Shown: positions 42,302 to 57,000 of the stretch, piece by piece
How positions within the stretch are numbered: position 1 is the first letter of the stretch
Layout: every line of letters begins with the position of its first letter
Origin: Chrysemys picta bellii
Lineage: Eukaryota > Chordata > Testudines > Emydidae
DNA length: 64,000 bases
Direction of reading: 5' to 3'
NCBI RefSeq assembly: GCF_011386835.1
Contig: NC_088792.1
Span: forward strand, 37,810,882 to 37,874,881
Made by a program: the position numbers and the translations under genes
Notes under the pieces: model-generated
Database searches by the model: none
What the model was told of the DNA's origin: nothing
What the model saw: the letters and a program-made list of their open reading frames with translations, nothing else

Positions 42302-45300
42302 CTATGAAAGAAAACAAAAGGGAGTTAATGAAAGTCATCACTAGTTTCTGAAAGGTATCACACTACGTTTAGTTTGTGAAATGCAGCGTTGGGTCACGGA
42401 AATGCTTAAACAGGAGAACAGCTGAAAGGTGCAGAGCCTTCCTAAAGGAGACTTGGTAATGGAGATTTTTCTGGATTCCCTGCAGGGTTCTTCAAACAGT
42501 AAATATTCACTGTAGGTCCTGGAGGGAAACTGCATTTTTAAAATGTGATTTCCATCATATTCTAGCAGAGCAGCAGTGATATACAGTTATTATAATTCTT
42601 TTCAAGAACGGACTCATTTTGTGTTATAAGTCACCCCTCCAGGCGTCAAATTGAAAGGGCACATGTGGTGCCAAGACAGAGTCTTTTCAACAAATTTAGA
42701 AAATATTGGAGGAGCTGTTTTTGAATTACAACACCCTAAAATAATCTACCCATACAAACAAAGATATATATGTATGCTCTGCATATGTATACAACATGGA
42801 ACATATGATGATGTTTGATACAAAGGTTTAACTGGCATGGGTTTGTGATTGCAACATCACTCATAAGCTTATCTCTCAACATTCAGACCAGCCAGTGTAT
42901 GATATAAGCCATTGCAATGTGTGACCGATGACTGGAATGTGGAACACTTGAGTTTTGTTGCACGTTACACTATAATTGACATCTTGTAATTAGGCTTGGA
43001 GGATTGAATTTTTATTGGTAATTGTCAGCAAACATCAATATCACCTCACACACACAAACCAATGAAAAAGTATTTCCACTGATAATAATCTAAATATGCA
43101 GATAGGCAAAGAAAGAAAAATGCTGCTTGAGAACTTAGAGTTCCACCTTAATGGGTATAAAACGTGTTGTTATGCCAGCATAAGTGGAGCAGGTGTAGGG
43201 GTGCCATTTAGGTAGGCCATTGGAAGCAGTCCCCTTCCTCCCCCGTGCTTCATACCACAAGTTAATTTTAAGAATGTCTACTTTAAGTAATTATTATCTG
43301 ACAACCCCCCGTCCAAAATTCATACAGCTCTGAAAATTTAAATTGATAAAAATTGAAAAAAATGCTTCAAAATTAACATTCATATTATCTGTTGAAATTA
43401 TAAATAAAAATTGAATTCTGCTAAGCCTAATTATAAATTTTTTAAGTATAAAAATTCTTCCAAAGGATGTTTTCTCGTTGTGTGAATGAAATAAATCAGT
43501 TTTGTAATTTGTTACAGATGGCAGCGGGATTCTCATGACCTGCGCATCTTGAACCTGGGTTGGCAGTCAAGCTGCTCTGGGCCCCTGCTCCTCTCTGACC
43601 CTCTCCTCCAACGAGCAGCGAGAAGGAGCTTGGCTGTCCCAGAGCCTTAGTTTTTGCAGGAGAGGAAGTGGGAGGCTGCGCCACAACATTTTTCACATGG
43701 AGCAGGGAGGAAGACGGATTGGAGCCTACCAGCCTATTAAGAGACCAGCAACTCATTGTCTCCTCCACTTCCTCTTCCCTCAATCTTGTGAAAAACATAG
43801 CAGCTCAGCCTACTCTAGTCTATTCTACTTCATTCCTCCATTTTCCTCCTCAAAAATACTACTTCTGGGTTCCCTTCCTGGGACGCTCTCTCTGCAATTT
43901 GGAGGGAGGAGGAGAAAGACAGAAAGGATCAGGGAGCCCAATGCTACCCAAGGAGAGTCTCTTTTTCCTTTCTGCACCCTTGCTAGCCAGCTGTTGCTCT
44001 GATCTTGAGGCCTACCACATGTGTATGTGGTGCAGCAGAAGGGAGGCAGAAGCTGCTCTACTGTGGGATGCACCATATAATGCAGTATACCTGGGAGGTT
44101 GCTCATGAATTATCCCATCAAACAAATGCTAGTACAATCTTTACAACATGCCATTATTTAGTTTGTTTATGCTACATATTTTTAAAAGGGCCAAAATATA
44201 AACAAAAGTACTTGTTTAGAGGTGTTCTCAACCTGGGGAGACCCTATCCTTCCCATATTGCTGAATGAGAGAGTCCTGGTTATATGGGAGAGGGGGTACC
44301 GTGTGTAAGCGGTTGAGAACTAGTTTCAGAGTTTTTAAAAAATTGTACTGGGACTATTTTTCATATCCCTCATCCAGTAAGGCAGTAAGCCAGGCTTTCT
44401 TGGGACCATAAATGCACATACATACTGCACAGGGAAAAGAAAGATGTAAAACATAAAATTTAGAACCCTTTAAAATCACATTATTATGTATGAAAAACCT
44501 ACTTCAGGTAATTTTTGAAGTCCAAAATATCAAGTATTTCAGGTGTCAAAGCATGTGTTGTAGGATCCACTGGAAAGCTGAGAAATTCCTTTTTCCAATA
44601 GGATAAAGTTCCCATTTCTAACTATGCAGGAAGGAGTAAAATTTGGGGGGCACACGCAGGTGGTGTATATCCTGAATGCCACAGAGCCCAATTCTGTGGC
44701 TGTATCTACACTGCAGCGAGGAGTGTGCTCCTAGCTTTGGTAAACAGATGCACACTAGCTGTGCTTGAGGTAGATTGCTAAAAATAGCAGTGTGGACGTT
44801 GTAGAATGGGTGGCAGCACAGGATAGCCACCAAAGTTCGTATCCATGGGTCAGGTGGGCTTGTACTTGGGTGGCTAGTCTGTGCCACTACCTCTTCCGCA
44901 ATGTCTACAGTCTATTTTTAGCACTCTAGGTCGCTTCGAGCTAGCACATATCTGTCTCCTCGGCTGGGAGGCACACTGCAGTGTAGACATACCCATTATG
45001 TGGATGTGTGGTGGAGGTTTGCTGGGGAGCTGATTGATTCCACTAGCCATTCCCCCAATGGGAGGGATGGTTGTAGTAACAGAAGGAGGCAATTGCAGGG
45101 GGATGCTGAGGCTACTCCAGCCCAGTGTTCCCCCAAGGAACTGTCCAACTCATGAGCTAGTCACTGGTATCAGAATTTGAGCCTAAACTTTTCTACACTG
45201 TAAGATACAACATCAATTGTTAAATATAAATGATACTGCTATTTAATGACAGAGTACTTTCCACAGGACAATTTATCTGCTCAATTGGATATTTTATTAC

Positions 45301-48300
45301 AGTTAATGTAGGAATTATTTATGTGCACACTCACTTAGCTCATACTGGAAAAATGAATATTTGCCCAACAGCACATGACATTGTCAAGTGTTCTGTGACT
45401 GCAAGGAAAGACCTTATGTCCTATCATAATGTATTACACATGAGCACCATCTAGAAGCTATTGTTGCAACAATTTACATTTGCAGCATGAAAAATAATGA
45501 GCACTGCATAATTTGGTGTTTTACAGTTTACAGAAAAGGGAACATATTTTGAGTCACAATCAAACATTTTGGCTTTTTGCCTTATATCAAGCATTCTGCT
45601 GACATCACTTAATACAAGTTCAATGATGCTTATAACAACAAGGATGTTTTCAGAAAGAAGCCATACTGGCTTTCATTCAAAGGAAATCAAATATTTGCCA
45701 AATGGAAAATTACTTAAATATATACACAAATAAACAGCAATATAACACTAGAAGGTTCTATTGAAGCGAATGTACTGTAGTTTGTGCTATCCCTTTAACA
45801 AAAATAAAGACTTGTAATTCCATCAGTATTTTTAGATCAGTTAAGTGGTAAAGTAAATGCTAATATACCTTGAAAAGCAAAGCCCTGTGGTAGAAAGTCC
45901 CTTTCTTGATTTTCCCAATAGGTACGACATTGCATTTCAGTTCAAATTCAATTTCACTTATATGAAGTTCCCAGCTGAATTCATGTAATTTGTCTCTTTC
46001 AATTGGGCCACCCATCTTATCTGCAACAAACCTGTTTTAAGGTTCACCAAAATCAATTAAATCTGTCATTTCTATCATACTTATCATGCCTAATGGTATA
46101 ATGACAAAGCTGTGTAAATACAAACAATACCTGTCTGACATATAAAAGTGTATTACCTTTGTTATCTATGCTTTAGTTTTATTGTTCAGTTACTGGTACT
46201 GGAAGTATGCTCACCATTAAATAAATTAAAATGATAATGCAGATCATTGGAGGTGAGCAACACAATGCCAATTATCAAGAGTGAACCAGCAAAAATTACA
46301 TAAAATTAATGATAAAGTAGTTCAGAAGCTAGGATTCATCTTTGAAGTTAATAGAATCATTTGTGTTATTTACTATAATTCTCAGCACTACCATTTGTTT
46401 TAAGTAAACAATATCAAAGACATTAGAATATGAAATGAGAAAAATAAGGTCACAGCTAATGACCACTGATTTATGAAAGCAACCCAATTAAATTTAAAGT
46501 TATGCATGTGTTTATCTGCTTTCTTGAACCAGGGCCAACATTCGTAATTGCATTGATTTGTATTTTATAATTTATGTATAAAAATTAATGGCCAAACCAA
46601 GGAAACCCAAGGTCAAAAATGCCTATGCAATTACTGTAATAGTGCACTACTATCAGACAACTGCACATACCAAGGCATTAAGCCCTGATTCAGCAAGTGC
46701 ATCCCTGTTCATCAAAGCACTTAAGTATTTTAGGCATGTCCTTAAGTCCTATGAAATTCAATGGTACATTGAAGGCACAGCAGAGGTGAGTTTTAAGGAA
46801 GAATTTAAAGGTAGTGGATAGGATAAGATAGTGGCTTTACAAATTTTTATGGAGTACTCCCTTCCATGCACAGAGGGTACATAGGAGAAATCTGCTAAAA
46901 AAAATTCTGCAATTTCATTGGTTGCTCATGCCTATTCAAGTGTGATATAAACAAAAATGCAATAAGCTGTGGACTAAAACATTTTACACATAGAAACAGA
47001 GAAATTTTTGAATGGAGAAAATTGAATCTTTTTTTGAGTTTCCAAGCACAAAATTAGAAAAAAAACCAAATTATATTTACAACAGAAAAACACTTCCCTT
47101 CTCTTACCCTTGCCCCCTTCATATACAGTTATTTCAAAAATCACTGAACAGATTTTAATAAAATTTTCCACAAACATTCACTTCTGGGATGAAACCAATC
47201 ATGAGAAATTTCAGGCAGAAGGTATTTTTGCTAAACTTACAGGCACCTGAGAATAAAAGTTCAGAATGGAATTCTCTCTATCGTAACCATAGAAAGGTTA
47301 CTCTGATATCATAATGATGCATCTTGCTTTAAAGTGACTCCATGCAACCAAAGTTTTGCTAGGTGCCAGACAGAGGCAATAGCTATGAAGCTCTTCCGTC
47401 ACCATAGCACTGTCTACACGGGGAATTAGGTTATATAACTATGTCATTCAGGAGGGTGGATTTTTCACACCCTTGAGCGATGTAGTTATACTGATATAGA
47501 TCTGTAGAATAGACCTGGCCTAAGACACACACAGGTTGGAGGAAGGGGTCTAACAGACAAGCAGAGTGGACTATGTGATGGTGGCAAATGTCAGTGTAGA
47601 TGAGCGGCTACCCAGCACCCTCTGGGGGGTCTCAGGGCAGCCCTGCATGCAGCCCTTCATCTCAGTTTCCTTTTTTGGACCACCCAATAAACTCCACACA
47701 GGATTTTTCCAGTCCATTTACAACAGCCATCTTTAGGTCAGATTTCTTAACTTAAAGTTCAAAACTAAACACAAAAGTCTTCCCTCCAGCCTCCAGCTGG
47801 ATACAGCCCAAATTCCCCAAGTCTGGTCAGAGTCCTTACTGCCTGAGGGTATATCTACACTTAATCAGCTACAGAATCACAGCCGCAGTGCTGCAGCTAT
47901 GCAGCTATAGTGCTTCTGGGTAGACACTACCTGTGTCGATGGGAGGGGTTCTCCCATCACCACAGATAATCCAACTCCCCAAGAGGCGGCAGCTGAGATA
48001 ATGGAAGAATTCTTCTGTTGGCCTAGTGCTGTCTACACAATGGGGTTGGGATGGCTTAACTACATTGCTCAGGGGTGTGGATTTTTCACATCCTTGAGAG
48101 ACATAGTAGGGTCAACCTAACTTTTTAGTGTGGACCAGGCCTAAGTGTAGACATACCCAGGCCACATAGTGGGGGAGAGCAAGCACCACCTGAGTCCCAG
48201 TTTTCCCAGACTGTGTGGGGGCTCCCCTGAACCATTCTGGGTCGTGGGGGCTCTACAGAGGGGTAAGGTCCTGGCAGAACCTCATTTTGACATTTTCAAA

Positions 48301-51300
48301 ATGAAAAACTCCATTTCTTTGGCTTGATACAACATTATATCCAGAAATTTAAGCTAATTATAGTAAAAAAAAGATTAAAATAAAAAAGGGCAAAATCTAA
48401 AAGAAACATCTTGAAATCACTGACACTAAACATTTTGATTGACCCAAACTGAATTTATTTTTTTCAGATTGCTGGTTCACAAAAATTATTTGACATATTG
48501 TCCCAATTTGGGATGGGAAAACTTTTCAAATTCTCAAACATTTTCCTGGGGTGGAAAAAGTGTTTCTCACTCAACTCTACTTATTTGTATTTTGTTTCAG
48601 ACACAATACAGTACTCACAGTGCAAGTGTAACAACCTGTTCTTTGGTAGTAGTTAATGGTAGGATTATTTTGGAAGCGTCAATAATGTAATCCAGTAAAA
48701 TGGAGTCAAATGGTGGCAGCCACGGTAACTTTTCAAAAATTACTTCCTGCTGGACTTTAGGCATTGTTTGCAACTCTTCTTCTTCTTTTGGTTTATCTTC
48801 TTCTTTTTTTCCTTTCCCTTTTCTTAAATAGAAAACAATGGATGTTTATTTAGAATGAGATAATCTCTCTGAGCCAAATTCCAGCTGCATGGCTCTGTGT
48901 AGGGACACAGCCGGAAACCCAATTTTGGGGGGAGGAGCCTGGGAAGTTTTCTCGCCTGATTCTGAATGCCTCCAAATCCACAAAGAGGCGATTTCACAGG
49001 ACCTGTGAACACTAGTTGTGGAAGGTGTTCTGAGGAGGGGCTTCGGTACCGAGTGGCATTGTCTGCATGTCTGTGCTCACATAACCCCTGACCAGACAGC
49101 TACAATGACACCAGCATACCTCTCCCTATAAGGACTGTTTGTACTACTGGATCTGCAGTGGTAAGCACTACCAATCTGACTGTAGGCATATAATAATAAG
49201 AGGTTTCTATAACCAAGGCTGGCCTTAGGTAGGGGCGAATTGGGCGAAAGCCCAGGGTGCCGTTATAAACAGGGTGCCTCTGGAGCAGGGGTGCCCCGCC
49301 TCCGGCTGGCATCTGCAGCCCTGCTTCTCTGCCCCCTGCCTTCGAGCTACCCCGGCCAACTGCTCCTGGGAGCTTCCTGTTTGCTGTATGAGAGGGAGGA
49401 GTGCTGCCCCCCGCCCATGTACCCCATGTCCGCACAGCGGGATGTGTGTGTGAGGACAGGGCTCACCAACAGAGGGACAGAGCTGCTGGCGGCTGCTGCT
49501 GTGGCTGAAGGAGCTTTCCTTCAGACTGGTGAGTGCCACGCTCTTAAAGGGGCAGCGCGCAGTCGCTCACACATTCCCCCAGCTCACACATGCTGTCTCT
49601 TTCACACTCACCCCCCCAACACATACTTATATTGTTGTTGTTGTTACTTGTTGGTACTTCCTGCAATGCATATATGTTCTCTGTAATTTTATTATTTCAA
49701 AGTGCTGTTATTTTAGTTTTTTGACCAGTTTGTGCATTTCATAATTTTATTTCTCTCTTATGCTTACATTTAATTCTTTGAGTAGTGAGTTCTCAAATGT
49801 CTAACCTGTCCTGGCTGGAGTAATTATCATTATTACTTTTATCATCATATTGGGCTTTGTCACTCATTATTTAAAGTGGTACAATCAAATAACAGTATCC
49901 TCCTAGAATGTAACTTTAGCTTGGACTAACCTTAGCAGTGCCAGTTTAAAAAACATTAGCTAAACACGTAACTTTAGACACTGGGCAGATGAAGGTTGTT
50001 TATTTTCAGATTGTATTTTTAGTTATATCTGTAAAATAACTTAAAATTTGCATGAAAATAAATGCAGTTCCAACTATGATACCAATAGCAATGATGGAGT
50101 CAAATGTTAGTGAGTCACGTTCATGCTTGTGATCGGTAAACATAAATGCCAAAACAATTAGAAAAATAAATTCCCTTTCTTAGTGAAAGAAGGAAAAAAA
50201 CCTTAATCACATATGTTAAAATTATGTTTTTAGTGAAAAACAATTGACTAAAATGGAGTAGATAATGGCAGTAATGCAGATTTTATTTATTTTTATGTAT
50301 CTCTAATAAAGATAGTGTACAAAGTATCAAACGTGTGTTTCTGATATCTGTGTTAAAGCTCTAGAATTGATACCTCAAATCTTGGGATTGGGAATATCTT
50401 GCTGTATTATCTCCTGATTGTTCTAAATTTACATATAAACTTTAAATGTGGCTTTAATTGGAGTTTGTATTTTTTTTCTTTCTTTATATAACAATTAGAT
50501 ACAGTGCTCCTGTCAGCTAATTCCTAAGTTATTATCTGCAAAAACCTTAGAGTTTTCAGGTGCCTAAGTACTCCCGGGAATCATGGTTAAATTCTCCTTT
50601 CCCTACCCCCCAGGTCAAATCTGAAATGGCGCTCTGGGTGAGCCAGGAGGGCCATGGGCTCTGGCAAGATGCAGCCCCCATGTGACAGCACGAAGCCTGT
50701 CTTGAGCCACCTGCTGAGCATCAGGCACCACAAGCCACAACAGCAGCGCAGAAAGGTGGCAATACACCATATACCAGGCCACCCTTATTTCTGTGCTGAT
50801 CCAGGTAGTGGCGTTGCCTTCAAAGCTGGGTGCCCGGCCAGCACCTGCCAGTATCAGGCTGCCCTGCCAGTGCTGTGCCAGGGCTGAGCTCTAGCATCTG
50901 GCATCTCTTTCAATACAAATTAAACACTGGGGGAGGCAGCGGGGCCCAAAGGTGATGGGGAGGAGGTGAAAACCCAGGGAGACCATGGAGGCCAGGAGTG
51001 ATTGGGGGGGGGGGGGGGGAGGGCACCAAAATACAAGTTCGCCCAGGCTGCCATTTTTCCTAAGGCTGGCCCTGTCTATAACATATGTGTAAACACATTT
51101 TTGAAGCATTTTTTTAACTAAACAGAATTTGGTTCCATACAATGTTGGTAGTTTATAAACAAAACAACTCCTATGAGTCCTGTACAGTTTTCACTTGAAA
51201 GAAGTCTGTGACTTCAAACAAACAAAGAAACAAACAAACAAACAAACAGGGAATCAACAAAATAGTTGAACAGGTAATACAAAGCAAGCTGCTACAAACC

Positions 51301-54002
51301 TCAACTACTATATGATATGTCGTATTAAGATTTCATAAGAAGTCAATGTATTTATTGATTATTCACTGCACATCTGCATTCTTCACTGGAGCTTATGATT
51401 TGAGAAATGCATATGATCATGAATGGCAATCACAAGATTCTAGCAAAAATGTAAACTAAACATTAGTTTAGAGCAGATAAACTTGTGAAATTTATATACT
51501 TTTTTATGTGGCAACTATAAAAATCTATATATTACTGGATATGTCATCCAAACATATTTCCAAAAGTGTCACAAACACACATTTAACACCTTTACAGGCA
51601 GTATGAGCACTTTTAGACAAAACTGCACATCAGAAGCCTGCTAAATCATCAAGAGGACAATAAAATAATCTGACTTGTCAACTGTACAAAATTCCAGATT
51701 ACAAAATTCCAAACTTCATACATATAGTTTCAAAAGGCACTACTAGATATTGTAGAACACTTTCTTTACTTACAAAAATACAAAAGACCCCACATCTTGT
51801 AACAATCAAGCCTTTCTTCAAAGAGTTCGAGACCTGAGAGAGACATAACTTGAACTTCCATCTCAAAGGCTAGTTACTCATAATTCAACTTAATCAGAAG
51901 CAAAAACCTCTGAAATCCAGCTAAACATACTAATTTTCCCTATCTCTAATAACACCAGCAAGTAAGCAATTCTGGCTTACTTTTTAAATCCCCACTACCC
52001 CAGGGACTTTTGTAGAAAAAACAGAAACAATGAAAAAAACACCAGACAATATGGACTCAGGACAGACCCTAATTATTTTATACTTTTAGAATTATTAATA
52101 AAGTTGTGAAAATTGTCAAATTTCTGTATTCTTCGGATAGAATGCACTGTACAGAATAATCAGCCAGGTACCAGTAGCCTTATTCAAGAACTCCTGTCTC
52201 CAGAAAGCTTTGAATACTTTTCTTTTGCCTTATTAAGAATTATGGTATTAACTGGTAGCCCTCCTCATAAATTTTAAGGCCAGAAGGGACCATTCTGATA
52301 ATCTAGTCTGACCTTTTATACAGCACAGACCATACATTTTCACTCAGTAGTTTCTGCATCAAGCCTATAACTTCTGGGTGAGATAGAGCATATCTTTTAG
52401 AAACACAATCATTCAAGTGCTAGAAAATTCACCACCTCTCCAATTAAGCTGTCCCAATGGTTAATTACCCCCACTGTTAAAAATGTCTGCCTTATTTTTA
52501 GTCTGGATTTGTCTAGCTTCAGCTCCCAGCCCTTGGATCTTGTTATATCTTTGTCTGCTAGATTAAAGAGCTGTATACTAATAGATTTTTCTTCCTCATG
52601 AAGGTACAGTCACCTTTGAGCCCTACCTTGGGTTCTGCACCAAGCAGAGCTCAGCCAGACCTGAGAATCAGGTCCTTAGCTTTCAATGGTCAATACTTAC
52701 TATCTGTCAATAGTTTGCATTTTAACTCTAAAATAAAATAAAAATACTTCATCCAAATTATAATACCTTGAGCCTTTCTCTCTAGTGCTGCTTTTGCTGA
52801 GCGAAGAGGGAGATCGTCCAGAAGAGTCTTGTTTTTCCTCCACAGGAGATACCACTGCACTATTGAAATTACAAAGTAGTTTCCCAAATCCTCTTTACTT
52901 TGTTACAGTAAATTTCAATTTACACACACACACAAAGCAGCACATAGGCAACATTAATAATCACCGCCTCTAGCAATAAAATTCCTACATAGAGTGTAGG
53001 GGTGCCATGATTTGTGGATGATCCCCAAGAAAAAACTGGAAATATTCCTTCACAACCTCTACCCCTTTCCAATGTCTTCTCATTCCATGTATCCCTTACC
53101 AACATTTATTTCTCTCTGTTCCCACAATCCATGCAGAGCTGCAGGAAGTCATCTATACAAAGGTGCCTCAGCTATTCTGAACCCCTGCACGTACATAGAC
53201 AAGGCACCTCCCACATATCCATGAGGTATCTCAACCTTAGCAGGCAAGCAGGATGCAGGTGCATCTTCCTCGTCTCTGGGAAGTAGGGAGCTTCAGCTGA
53301 CAAACTGAAGCTCCTAATCCCTGAGTTGAGACTATGGTTCCTCTCTCTCCTTCCTCACAGCAAAGAGGAATCAGAAGGGATAGTTCTGTTCCTGGTCGGG
53401 ATTGTAGAAACCTCTACCTTTCACCAGGGAGGGAAGGCAGCACATTTATTTTTCTCTCCCGCTCCATTCAAAATCAGAGTGGGGAGAGGGTCAGTAGGGA
53501 GTTGCTTCTTCTGGCTGACACAGAATCTGTGCTACACTTTTAATTGATCAGAGCTGTGTGTTCAAAGCAATATAGGTAATAGCAATGGAGCACAGAGGAC
53601 AGTGTCCCTCCCCACACCAGCCTTGCAACTCCACACGGAATTGACTGGGCCCCAAACCCTGCAGGGATGGGATTTATGTAAAAGATAAAGAAAAGGAGAT
53701 AGATAATTCCCTTCTCTGCCACAGATTTCTTGTGTGTCCTTTGGCAAGTCACTTAGACTCCTAAGACACTTGAGTGCTTTTTAAAAATTGTGTCCCAAGT
53801 CCCATTTTCAAAAGTAATTTACGAACAACTGAAGGTCAGTGGGTCTTGGATCCCAAGTACCTACGTCATTTTAAAAAAAATTCCCTTAGTCTCTCTGTAC
53901 CTCAATCCCTTATCTGGCATAATAGCAATTCCCTACCTACCAGGTGTTGTGAGGATAAATACATTAAAGATTATAAGGTGTTCAGATACAATGGTATTGG
54001 GG

Positions 54003-54066
<64 letters not shown>

Positions 54067-57000
54067 TGCAGTGTTGTAGCCGGGTTGGTCCCAGGATATT
54101 AGCAAGACAAGTGAGTGAAGTAATATCTTTTATTGGGCCAACTTCTGTTGGAGAGAGACAAGCTTTCAAGATTCCACCAAGCTCTTTTTCACGTATATGC
54201 AAGACCTGAAGAAGAGCTCTGATTAATTTGAAAGTGCCTCTCTTTCTCAAACAGAAGCTGGCTCAATAAAAGGCATTATCTCACTCATCTTGTCTCTCAG
54301 CTAGACAGACAGATAGATAGATATTGCTGTAATTATGAGATGAAATAGAAATTGGAGACAAAAACTTAAAATTACATTTAATCATTTTTATTTTCCTAAG
54401 AAACTGTCCATCACCCATTTCAACTGAAATTCTATTTTTCAATAGACAAAGTGTCTTAAAACATTCCTATATATTTAGAGATTTTTTTCCATTCCATTAA
54501 AAATAGTTTTGTTTAAAAATCAGTCAGTATGTAAGCCTTGTCTGAATTTAGATGCTTGTATGACTGATATTGCAACCACATGCTGTATCTTTGGGGAAGC
54601 AGATTGTATTAGGTTTATGAATAGTTTATGTATCAGTGTGGGCCAAGGATTGTATGCAACTCTGTGGGGTGGGGAGGGTTGCATCCAAGAACAAAGAACA
54701 GTGGGGGGGGGGGCGAGGTAATTCAGGTGACTCACTCAGGTTGTAAACACCTCCAGAGAGGTATCAGCCCCTGGGGAGGCTTGCATCTACTGGTTCAAAC
54801 TGGGACTTCCAGAGATCAACAGACAAAGGGCTTTTGATATAAAAAAGCTGGGTTTAAACTGACTCAGGGGCTTCTTTCTGAACCAGCAAACTGACAGGAG
54901 GCCCCAACCCTTGCAGAACGATTGGAAAGACTTTGGCCTACTAGGGCCCCATAAGACTAATGGGTGATTCCTTGCACATTTAGAGGGTTTTAATCTGTTT
55001 ATTGTTTTCATTACATTTTCTCTGTAAGGCTTTTACCTAAGAATAAATGTGCTTTCCTAGAAAGAGTTTTGTGGTAACTTGTAACTGCTAGAAATACACT
55101 GTTCATAGCCCTCAGAGAGAAATCAAAGCACAAGTGCTGCTGGCCATTAGGCAGATTAGCTTGCTGGGGATATCACAGTGTAAGGCAGGGAGCAGTGCAA
55201 CCTTAAAACACCCTGTCAGAGGCAAGTGGGATAGGTGATGGCTGGAAACCTGAGACCTGACTGGGCACTGCCACGGTTGGAGGGATACAGGTGCAGTTAC
55301 CCTGAAACTGTGACTGTTTGCACAATCACAGTGGCAATGATTGTTAATTAAACCAAAGGTCATACCTTGTTCTTTCTTTACTACTTTTTCTAATAGAAGA
55401 AGAAGATGTGGTTCGCCCATAATATAGATCTTGTGATTTGTCCTCTGCACTGAGGGAACTGAAATGATACAAGGTATTTTTATACTGTTAGAATAGGCCA
55501 ATAGAGTTGTTCCACCTTCAAAGCACAGCAAGTATATTTTATGAGAAATAAAATACTACAGGTTGAACCTCTCTAGTTCAGCAATATCTGTGGTCTGGCA
55601 TGATTTTATGTTTTTTATGCTTTATCTACTTACTTCCTTGTGCCAATACAGTAAAATTGTGTATGAAGAGAGCCGGAAAGCCTTGGCTAGGCAGCGTTGC
55701 AAGCGTTGTTCCGTTTATTCGCCTTGGTGAGATAAAAATAAAAAGAGACCCACTTGCTACAATATTGACCTCCAAATTCTGTGGTTCTGCACTGTCAGGT
55801 ACAGAGGGTGCCGGACTTGAGAGGTTCAACCTGTAATTAGTGATTTTGATTAATTACTAAATAGTGAAAAATCCTGTGACCCATATAAAGAAAACTAGAC
55901 AGTATATTGCCTTCGGGGTGCTACCAGGGTACGGGGTTGTGACAAGAAGGGCAAAGAAAGAATATTTGATAGAATTAGGGACCTGCAAAGAGCACTGGGG
56001 TTTAGGTTGTAATAGGTGATCTCAGAGATCTTTATGATATCATGTACAAGTTAAAAAAGGAAACATGATAACAGAGATCAACTTGATGACAACAGAGAGG
56101 AGGGTTTGGGATTTACAAAACATTGACAGAGCCTTCTCTAATCTGGGAGACTGTTTAGATTAAATGATTTCCAGAATACCAATTTCCTGAGTTCAAATGT
56201 ATCAGGGTTTGTTAGGTGGTCTTTAATTTAAGTAGGAAAGAGGTGGACATCAGTTTTTGACATTACTGCCCCACAAATGTAGAAGGCCACCAGAGAGTAT
56301 GATGGTTGGCTGTTTCTTGCTTTTGGGGATATACTGCTTTAAACCTCATGAATTTGGTTGGGGAAGAAGTTCAGCAAATTCATGGGCCTCATTGCAATTC
56401 TGAGACAGGTACTAAACTTTGAGAGACTGGTAATCAATGCAGATGGCATGCTCTCCTAAATCCGTGGGAGCCCCTCCATCGAGAGTTGGAGCTAAATTGA
56501 AATTTTTTCATGGCTCACTTTTCTAAATGTAACCAACTCAACTGAACAGTTCTGTGCTGTTTAAATAAAAATATATCAAAATTTGGAGTTTATAAAATGC
56601 AAAACCTTTGGCTCCTGAAAAAGGAAGCACAATCTTAAGGTTAACCTAGAAAGATCTCACTCACAATAGAAGGTCAAAGTTGCAGCACTGTTGGGCTATG
56701 AGAATGCAGAGGGGAAACAGGCAAGTTACACCTCTACCTCAAAATAACGCGACCCGATATAACACGAATTCGGATATAAGGCAGTAAAGCAGTGCTCCGG
56801 GGGGGCGGGGCTGCGCACTCCGGTGGATCAAAACAAGTTAGATATAATGCGGTTTCACCTATAACGCGGTAAGATTTTTTGGCTCCCGAGGACAGCGTTA
56901 CATCGAGGTAGAGGTGTATTTTAATTAAATGTAATCTTTCCAAAGCAAATCTGACTCACACTTCTGGTAGTTTAGCATTAACTAAAATTATAGCACGATG

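Larger units (their letters stand above)
48823..52766. other. ARMC3: ARMC3 intron with large hAT insertion and CR1
   Basis: A 3.9-kb intron dominated by the 49214-51074 element and by a CR1 3' fragment at 52265-52650. A tract of AAAC units lies near 51220-51248. Confidence 0.6.
52860..55365. other. ARMC3: ARMC3 intron with GATA repeat, foldback element and LTR-like piece
   Basis: A 2.5-kb intron. The contents listed separately fill 54003-55110. The rest (52860-54000) is unassigned, with an AC repeat at 52921-52935. Confidence 0.5.

Noticed and set aside
49240..49686. Plus-strand 148-codon frame in an ARMC3 intron
   Set aside because: It lies within the hAT element bounded by TCTATAAC duplications and lacks transposase motifs.
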